From assembly GCA_963971305.1 (NCBI GenBank), contig OZ020303.1, forward strand, positions 85,351,058-85,415,057: DNA of 64,000 bases, written 5' to 3'. Positions 55,927 to 64,000 of the stretch are shown here, piece after piece. The notes below the pieces were generated by a model. That model saw nothing but the letters and a program-made list of their open reading frames with translations. It was not told the DNA's origin and ran no database searches. A program made the position numbers and the translations under genes. The stretch's first letter is position 1, and every line of letters starts with the position of its first letter. Source of the DNA: Arcuatula senhousia (taxonomy: Eukaryota > Mollusca > Bivalvia > Mytilida > Mytilidae).

Positions 55927-57506
55927 ACAAGAAGCTCCCAAGAGCCTGAATCGCTCACCTGAACTACACAGATACATATATTTTGTAGATATTATTGTTC
56001 TTAACCATATGCGATTAAAATTTCTAAAATATCTTGGTTAGTTTTTCAAAATATTGGGCTTAATAAGTGCAAAATTTAGCAAAAGTTACAACAAAAGGCT
56101 CCTAGGAGCCTGATTCGCTCACCTGACATATGTGCCTGAAGTAAAGGTTATTAAGCAAAATCTATTTGACATTGAAAGGGGCTTAAGTTAAATAAGGTGG
56201 TCATCTGACAATATGGTGGATCTTAAAGTGCTGATCAAAAATCTGTCATCCTTTTTGAGTTATTAGCAAAAAAATGCTGTTTAACCCAATGTTCTATTTT
56301 TAGCCACAGCGGCAATGTTTTACAACCAATCAAAAATCCCCACATCAGTTCTATACATCTTATGCTAATAAACAACAATACCAAGTTTGGTTCCAATTGG
56401 ACTTAAAGTGCCAGAGGAGTTAAAGTTTTCGATGTAATGAGGAAATGCTATTTAAAAGCTCAATTTTGATGTTCTAAGGGCAATAACTCCTCAAAAGGAA
56501 AGGTCCTACAACGTTGAGCCTATTACATATTTTGTAGATCTTGATGCGCTTATCAATATGCAATTGAAATTTCTCAAATATCTTGCATAGTTTTCAAGAT
56601 ATTGAGCTAAACAGGTGCAAAATTTGCAAAAAATCCACAAAAAGGGCAATAACTCCTACATGGGTTCTTGGATTTTCTTCAAAATTTCAGAGCTGGTAGA
56701 TCTTAAGGTGCTGATAACTTTTGTTACCAATCAGAATTTTAAAATCTGTCACTGTTTTTGAGTTATTTGCAAAAAACTGCCATTTACCCCTATGTTCTAT
56801 TTTTAGCCACAGCGGCCATGTTTCACGACCAATCAAAAATCCCCAAATCAGTTCTATACACTTAATGCTTATAAAAAACTATACCAAGTTTGGTTTCAAT
56901 TGGACTTAAATTGTCAGAGGAGTTTATGTTTTCAATGTAATGAGGAAATGCTGTTAAAATGCTCAATTTTGACGTTCTAAGGGCAATAACTCCTAAAAGG
57001 AAGGGTCCTACAATGTTGACCCTATTACATATTTTGTAGATCTTGATGTACTTAACAATATGCAATTTGAATTACTCAAATGTCTTGTATAGTTTTCAAG
57101 ATAATGAGCTAAACCGGTGCAAAATTTGCAAAAAAATCCACAAAAAGGGCAATAACTCCTACATGGGTTCTTGGATTTTCTACAAAATTTCAGGGTAGGT
57201 AGATCTTGAGGTACAGATCACTTTTACCCAGCCAGAATTTTAATATCTGTAGCCGTTTTTGAATTATTTGCAAAAAACTGCATTTTACCCCTATGTTCTA
57301 TTTTTAGCCATGGCGGCCATTTTTTTAAGACAAATCAAAAATCCCCACATCAGTTCTAAGCACCAAATGCTAATGAACAACCATACCAAGTTTGGTTTCA
57401 ATTGGACTTATGGTGTCAAAGGAGTTAACGTTTTAAAAAGTTTACGGACGACGGACGCCAAGTGATGACAATAGCTCACATGACCCTACGGGTCAGGTGA
57501 GCTAAA
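55927..57506 (+). mobile_element. Hairpin-ended composite element, second core type, another copy
   Basis: Starts ACAAGAAGCTCCCAAGAGCC then TCGCTCACCTGAACTACAC; a second start-like hairpin (GGCTCCTAGGAGCC) lies at 56098, suggesting one copy landed in another. Units of about 500 bp as in 34296-35835. Ends GACGGACGCCAAGTGATGAC, CATGACCCTACGGGTCAGGT. Confidence 0.72.
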
Positions 57507-57639
57507 AAGCTGTTATAAATTGTCCCTGAAAAAAGTAATGTTCACACTATTATACCCCTGATCTTACCTTAGACAATTGTCAAATGCAGCCAATTTGTTC
57601 CTTTGAAATTTCTAGGTAGTGTAGGGAATGAACACTTAA

Positions 57640-57900
57640 TGCTACAACAACCCAAAGACTCTAGTGCTTGGTTGTACATCAGGACTGTCAAGTTTTTATG
57701 AGCTGCTTGCGTGAGATTCGACCAAAAATTGAAAGATAAGGAAAAAATTAAAAGATCAAAGAAATTTGCAGCTGAATTGCCGACTAGATGCGTGAGTCTC
57801 ACACGAGTTGCGAGACACTTGACAGGTCTGGTACATTATTGTACATACACAACAATCCAAAGACTATGGTGCTTGGTTGTACATTATTGTACATAACTAA
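57640..57900. mobile_element. Foldback MITE flanked by about 30-bp direct repeats
   Basis: CAAAGACT-TAGTGCTTGGTTGTACAT (57653 onward) and CAAAGACTATGGTGCTTGGTTGTACATT (57855 onward) flank a foldback with CAGGACTGTCAAG left and CTTGACAGGTCTGG right, containing GTGAGTCTCACACGAG. Confidence 0.5.
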
Positions 57901-58989
57901 ACATCATGAGTTAAACCTCTAGTATTAGATTATCATCATATCCATAATTCAAGATTATTTCAGGATATTTTGAAGGTTTAGATGCACTAAAGAATATACA
58001 AATTACAGCCATGATTTTCGAGTTATTCAGTGCTAACTAGAATGATGAACTGCTTGACCTCTCTTTAAACAATGCCATCTATCCAAGATTTAAATTCTAT
58101 ACAATAAATTATCAAAGATTCATCAGAAGTCAGGGCTAAATTCTATCAGCAAAAAACACTGATGTGGGGTCAAGGTCAGATAACAAGGAGGTCAATATTC
58201 GTATAATAAGGTTTAATTAAAGAGATAATGGTCCACTTCACAGATTATTCAATGAGCACCATGCAAAATCTAGTTTATGGTTCAATAAACCAAAAAATTA
58301 TTACAGTTAATTCTTAAGGTAAAGTATACGTAATTGAGCGCCTCTAGCGGTTGTTACGTAACGTCATAATGTGCTCCATCAAATGGCGCGACGTTCGACG
58401 CTTCACTTTCGTTTCCAATTTTATTTTATTCAGCATGTCGTCATATTTTACTGATAATTTTGCCGATGCAGACGCGCGTAGGGAAAATAAATGCAGTAAC
58501 ATAAGGAATACAATTTATTTGGTCGTATATGCAGGAAGAACTAAATCAAAGTTTTACCACTTTCGAAAAAAAAACATAAAAGGCAATACTGCATCCTTTT
58601 CTTTTGCTATTTTTTATAATACCGGTAGTCGGTAATTTCGAAAAAAAGAAGTCTGTGGACAGAAGACATGATGACTAATACATGTAATAAAGTTACTTTT
58701 TTATAAAACTAAATGGCATTCTGTTTCACTTCTCATGGGAACGAATCAATCCCTTTGTCACGGAAATTTTTACATATAAAAAATTGTAAATCGGGCAAAC
58801 TTTTGAAAAATCTTCACCAAAATAATGTCAATTTTGCTAAGCCCGCATAAAGAAAGGTAAAAAAAGACTAGTGTACTTGGATGAACGATCTCAAATGTTC
58901 AAGAGAAAAGACAAAACAAAAACAAGGAAGACATACCGGAAAAATTCAAGATCGTGATTGTCCGGACTTAGTACAGGCATTTCAAAAGA

Positions 58990-59365
58990 TATTATATACT
59001 CTTCAAAAAAAGTTACGCATAGATAGAAAATTCCCCGTACGTTTAATGCAAATCGAAACAATTTCAAAACAAATCCAGTAGAAAGAAAACAAAATAAAGA
59101 TTGTTTGATTAATTTAGACCAAAATCCTAACTTCAATGGTTTTTAAGACATTGTGAGTAGAACACGACTAATGTTTTTCACGGAACATTTTGCATTGGTT
59201 TAAACGGGAAATTGAATCGTAAAATGTACACTTGAGTTCTACTTGCAATATCTTAAAAGGCAGCGATGTTACGATTTTCTCAAAATTAAACAAACAATCT
59301 CTATTTTGTTTTCTTTTTACTGGATTTATCTATGCGTAACTGTTTGTGAAGAGTATATATGGGTT
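58990..59365. repeat. Internal inverted repeat within the TTAA element
   Basis: ATATACTCTTCA-AAA-AGTTACGCATAGAT, AAATCCAGTA-AAAGAAAACA and AAATA-AGATTGTTTG at 58994-59106 recur reversed at 59283-59360. Arms of about 80 bp; the left arm has an extra 45 bp in the middle. Confidence 0.7.
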
Positions 59366-59469
59366 AAACCAGGTTTTAGGCTGCCAAACTAACAGATATT
59401 TCCAAAAGCTTTAACCCTAAAACTATAAGCACATACATGTATCTTTACTTAACACCTTGATCAAATACC

Positions 59470-59935
59470 ATTTAAGTCTCGTACGGAACCCGGGAGGCGA
59501 ATAGGACCGGAGCAGAGCCTAGCTTGTCATAAAAGGCGACTAAGGGTCGTGCGATTCTGACATCGGTGCTAGTGTCCAGCCCACAGACCGACCAATGTGT
59601 GAACCCTTGGTGGCTGAATAGGGTGGCCTTTGTCCCCTGGTGTTGTCAGGTCACCTGGCCGCTGACCTTAGTGGGCCAACGTGTGTGGAGAGTGCCACGC
59701 TTCATGCACGTAAAAGATCCATATTGTTGATCGCCAATAACTGCGCCACATAGGCTAAATTTTCCGCCCCTACCCATATCTCCCGGCATTTTCCTGTGGT
59801 CTTGAAAATTTGCTGTTTCTTTGTTTCCCACCTCATCCTATTTTCTCACCATCATATCATGTTCATTGTCTTTAATTAACCTTTATAGCGTTGCAAGAGC
59901 GTAAAACAACAATTCACTCATTCACTCACTTGACG
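59470..59935. mobile_element. GC-richer retroposon-like repeat
   Basis: GC-rich relative to flanks, starts near CGTACGGAACCCGGGAGGCG, includes CATGCACGTAAAAGATCCAT, ends GCGTAAAACAACAATTCACT + CATTCACTCACT, a short simple-repeat tail. Such an AACAACAATTCATTC-like tail is common in mollusc retroposons as I recall. No clear RNA-polymerase III boxes. Confidence 0.5.
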
Positions 59936-61230
59936 AAAATAATTTTTTAAGTAAATCTGTAATTATTCGGAATTTTTTGCCGACGAGACCTTCATTGTGT
60001 TGTTCGGTGTTGTAGTATTTTAATTCAAATGGGATAAACGCAAGCCAATTTCCACCTGCAGTAAGATGAGTTCACATAAAAATGGTTTTGGTAAATATTT
60101 GTGTTTCAAAATGATACAAAATACAAAACAGAATCCAAACTTGTTACTTTTTTCTTCGCCGGACAAAACATATTCTATTTAAATGCCTTTACATGTATGT
60201 GAATCTTGGTAAGTTTTGTTATTCTTTCGTGAACTCTTCTAGTTGAGGTTTACCAGGTGTGATTTCTGCGAGACGAAGCCCTTTCGTGTTATTTTTTTAT
60301 TTAACCGTAAATAAAAAATACTGTCCATCTTGGAAATTGAAAAGAAATCAACCAGTGCGCATTATTTTATATACTAGTAAGAGATAGGGTATGTTATTAA
60401 GACAAACTGAATGTAAAACTGATTTGGGACTGACGAGTTGACGAACAATCGTACGGAACCGAACACTATTTATGATCATCTACCTTCAAAATAAAAAAAA
60501 AAAAACTGACGACGGCAAAAGCTAAGTACTTAAAATTGTAAATCAGCGTTTGACTTAGTTCACGTAGTAGTAAATAATTAAGAAAATACTCAGAAAATTT
60601 ACGGATTGCAAAGTATCATTCAACGGACAACACAAATAATAAGTTAGCGACATGCTTAGGTAGTATAGTTTGTTATACTTCAAGAATCCTTGTCAAAAGA
60701 GTTCAAACCCACACAAACAATACAACACAGACTTTACTTATAAACGTCGCTCTTTTTATTTGTTTTTGACGTTCACGAAAACGTCATCAAAAATGCGTCA
60801 TTTTTATCATTTATTTCCACTTTGGAAGTCTGTAGCATGAAAACGAACTCCGTAGTCAAGGACTTTCTTTACACCAAAATGCGCAGAATTTAATTTTGAA
60901 TATGTCTTGAGTTTTTAAAAAATATTGATCGGTTAATAATTTTTTATTGAATGAAAATGTTCAAAAACATGACTTTTTATGTTCATTTTCCTATTATATT
61001 CAATGTAATTTAGATATAAAACCGACACATCTTCGGAAGGTCATAACTCGAAAACAAGGTCCGTGACCCCACTTTTTTATTGCATTTCCTTATTCCTCCT
61101 AACTTAAGCTACCTATGGCTAATTTTTAAAGAAAATTGATCGGACGGTCAATTTCGTATACTTTACCTTAAATAAATGCAAATACTGAAAGAAAAACAGA
61201 TTGGTAGATGCATGTATTTTTGGGGGTCAA

Positions 61231-61485
61231 AATTGAAGAATTTACAAATAAAAAAGATACTGTATAACATTAAATTCTTATAGCTTTAAATAAAAGTAAA
61301 AATGTTTCATGATCAAATTATGAACTTGTAGAAAAAATTCATGTACATGTATATATAAAAATTAAAGAATTTACAAATAAAAAAGAAACTGTATAACATT
61401 AAATTCTTATAGCTTAAATAAAAGTAAAAACTTTTCATGATCAAATTAAGAACTTGTAGAAAAAATTCATGTACATGTATATATA
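61231..61485. repeat. Two-copy 130-bp direct repeat
   Basis: AGAATTTACAAATAAAAAAG, AACATTAAATTCTTATAGCT and AATTCATGTACATGTATATA repeat with period about 130 and few changes. Confidence 0.85.
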
Positions 61486-63899
61486 CTAAGTGGCTACAAA
61501 TAAATTATCAGTGAGTTCAATGTCTAGCTCTTAAGTTGTACAGATTTAGCACAGGATGGTAAAGCATCAAATCACATCTAAAAGTGAGTTACATCTACAT
61601 ATTCATGTATCTATGTATGCTAAGCAAAACAAACGCTAAGCTGTAAAGACACAACTACACAATTTCAAAGAGTTATTTGGGACCTTTCAGCTCTTTATTG
61701 AAAACAAACTAAGGTCCAAAAAATCCAATTATTTCCCCAGAATATGACTGAGAGCATTAGAATATCTTAATGTGAAGTACTCCCATCCTGTATAGTCATG
61801 ATAGTGCAATCAATGTATTATCAAAATCCATCAATCTGTTTAGGAGATAAGCTAACGAGATATGTAAACAGACAGACAGACCGGATGATTCCTATAGAGA
61901 TTGTTCAGAAGTGATAGTGTTAAGGAACAACAAGATAAAGCTTTGATAAAGAATATCAATATTTCTGCATGTAAGCTGAAAAAACATCAACAAAAAGGTA
62001 TGGTTACTGCATTGGTTGCAAGCTAAAAGACACATCTAGTTAAACAATGGTTAAGCTTGATCTCAAACTATGGAAATGTAGTAATCCAAAACAGTGTACT
62101 ATTGTTTTTCATAAATAGCAAAGCAAAACATTGCAGCATTTAATAAGTAGCAATATTATCAAACTTTTAAGGATTTCATGTTTCAATCTGAATGGAAATG
62201 GAAACAAATGAAAATAATTTAGAATGAAATAAGGATTTGCTACCATCATCATGATCATACAGAGAAAAGAAATGGTAGCTAGGTCACTCCAAAATAAAAT
62301 TGCATGCCTAACACAGAGTACTAGCATAATATTATTTTAGAAAGTATAGTTTGTCACAGTTAGAAAAATTAGCACCTGAATTAAAATCAGAATACTACAA
62401 TTACTGTAGAACTTTACAGGCAGAAAAATAGCTTCTGAATTTAAACTGGAGAGTTAATTACTGTATTACTAACTACAGCATTACAGGATAAGCTAAAACT
62501 ATATCAATACTTATGCCAAATCATATCCATTACCATTTTCTACAAAATTCAAGAGTAAAAACTTACTTCAAAGCACAATTTCAAATACATTTAAATTACA
62601 AAATCTGATAATTTGAAAGTAACTTTAAAATGTTAATCAAAAACCTTTTGACTACATGTATTGTGTAATTATTACACATTACAGCAATAAAGTATGTAGG
62701 TTTGGTGTGATGATACATGTACATTGTATATCACTAAATCATAAATTGTCATTAGTGTTGTTTTAGATTTAGAATTGTTATTTTTGATTTTTTACATCCG
62801 TCAATAGATGCTTCTTTCATGTAGCTAGAGAGTTCCTATTGTTTCTTATAGTATGGTTTTTGATCTGATGTATTTATTTCTAATCTAGGACCAAATTGCA
62901 AGACAGCAAGCAGCGACCCCTGGTCACATTAGAAGATGCTGGTTGTTTTTCTATTTTGGATTTTAAAATTGCTGCTTGTTTATGTGGGAATTGTCGCATA
63001 ACACTTATTCCACATCTCATTGTTGTCTACAGAATTAATTAAATTTACGAACATTTTATTATCTAGATGTTTAATTTCTGGAATACTAATTTGAGGCCCT
63101 CAATCAATTTGACATACATGACAATATACAAACAAAACAGATGACTATTCATAAAAATACTTCCTTAAACACCAATTAATTATTAAGCATCAAACATTAC
63201 CATGTACCCCGGCAGCTAATTATCAATTATAACTTGTATTCTAATGTTGCATAGATCCAGTGGCGGATCCAGATATTTTCAACCCGTTAAGCTGGTCCTA
63301 TAGATCCGCCTTTCGGCCACTTTATTTACAAGCAATCAATATGAATTTTTATAATGTTAGTCAACTATCCCAGATTGGTTGAATATTATATACAATTGTG
63401 TATTACCTATCCACTAAAACATTTTTAAAATACAATATGTATTACAATGTACATGTATTGTCCTGAGATATTGTTTGAATACACATTATTCAAGAGGTGA
63501 ATTGAGTTTTCGGTGTTGAGTGTGTTACAATTGTAATCATATCATGCTTTGGTCCCCTTACAAATGGACCCCTGTTCCAAATGTCATTCTAAATTTGACA
63601 TTTGTATCGCAGAGTCGTGACCCCTGATGCTAATGCATGTGGAATAAATTTTAGTTACAACAATAATTCAAAAGTTATAATTATCAAGTTGCAAAACGGA
63701 AAAAAAAATTGTAGATGCACAATTTTGAAAGGTAAAAAACAATTAATGATATGTGCATGCTGTTTTTAAACTTTTATTTCACACCAATTCTTACATTTTA
63801 TATTATCAGATTCTTTTTGTAAACAAACAATTACATTTTTTTTTCTATAAATTTGTGGGTTTTTTTTGATGATGACACAAGCAGGTAATGAACACTTAC
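61486..63899. other. AT-rich sequence, nothing recognised
   Basis: No supported exon or large repeat. A short CCAGTGGCGGATCCAGA motif at 63258, frequent near repeat ends in bivalves as I recall, is the only named feature. Confidence 0.4.
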
Positions 63900-64000
63900 C
63901 ATTCTATATGATATTCATTATAAAAACAAACAAGAGTTACGGAACAATGATTTGGTTTATTATTGAATTTCAGTGGAGCAAGGAAAAGTTTTAAGTCTGG
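63900..64000 (-). CDS. Possible further 5' exon of the kinesin, truncated by the window edge
   Basis: On the - strand one frame is open from the window edge to a consensus donor (GAATG|GTAAGT). It reads PLKFNNKPNHCSVTLV then CFYNEYHIE(W), and CFY-N-EYHIEW resembles [10 protein letters not shown] of the kinesin exon at 44953-45175. It ends in phase 2, so at least one more exon would be needed before 49446, which I did not find. Confidence 0.35.

Larger units (their letters stand above)
58318..61167. mobile_element. 2.85-kb DNA transposon-like element with TTAA target duplication
   Basis: Left GGTAAAGTATACGTAATTGA and right end complementary, 20 of 22 positions, flanked by TTAA at 58314-58317 and 61168-61171. 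TTAA duplication is typical of piggyBac, and also known for Kolobok elements; class not decided. No transposase survives. Internally it holds an inverted repeat (58990-59365) and a retroposon-like fragment (59470-59935). Confidence 0.8.

Noticed and set aside
57570..57613. Possible kinesin 5' exon on the - strand (KFQRNKLAAFDNCL before GTAAGATC)
   Set aside because: The donor is good, but the open frame ends in phase 2 and cannot join exon 49446 (phase 0); the in-phase frame has a stop. No module similarity.
59470..59935. tRNA gene or tRNA-derived SINE head
   Set aside because: I could not find convincing A and B boxes or a cloverleaf; only the tail suggests a retroposon.

Overview
The window looks like nuclear DNA of a bivalve mollusc, probably a mussel such as Mytilus. 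This is inferred from the AT-rich composition, small exons with consensus GT/AG junctions in long introns, frequent ACATGTACATGT-type words, and many nested dispersed repeats of kinds I recognise from bivalve genomes. No database search was possible, so the species is not established. Nothing bacterial, organellar or CRISPR-like is present.

Two host genes are arranged tail to tail. On the + strand (542-14007) lie the last three visible coding exons of a CNBP/ZCCHC-type nucleic-acid-binding protein with seven CCHC zinc knuckles; its 5' end is outside the window. On the - strand (49446 down to 30637) lie 15 contiguous, phase-consistent exons of a C-terminal-motor kinesin (kinesin-14). They encode about 703 residues: unusual FY...W-type modules, a glycine-rich linker, a UBA/CUE-like segment, a coiled coil, then a complete motor domain. 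Its 5' end is not identified; an open exon at 63900-64000 may belong to it.

The rest is mostly mobile-element sequence. CNBP intron 2 holds a three-level nest: a 5'-truncated retroelement tail, interrupted by a Harbinger-like MITE (TAA duplication), interrupted in turn by a 10.1-kb element with terminal inverted repeats and a TA duplication. From 16 to 29.8 kb there are composite elements with 140-175 bp tandem cores, two decayed reverse-transcriptase fragments and G-rich minisatellites. The kinesin introns carry minisatellites, foldback MITEs and the same composite elements. They also carry relics of the gene's own exons: a dead copy of the switch-I exon, a fragment of a later exon edge, and an array of 32-bp repeats that each copy a 5' splice site. 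At 58318-61167 there is a 2.85-kb element with inverted ends flanked by TTAA.

The two genes have no evident functional link: one product is expected to bind nucleic acid, the other to move on microtubules. Coordinates of exons come from reading splice sites by eye and checking phase; repeat boundaries are approximate unless a terminal repeat and target duplication are described.
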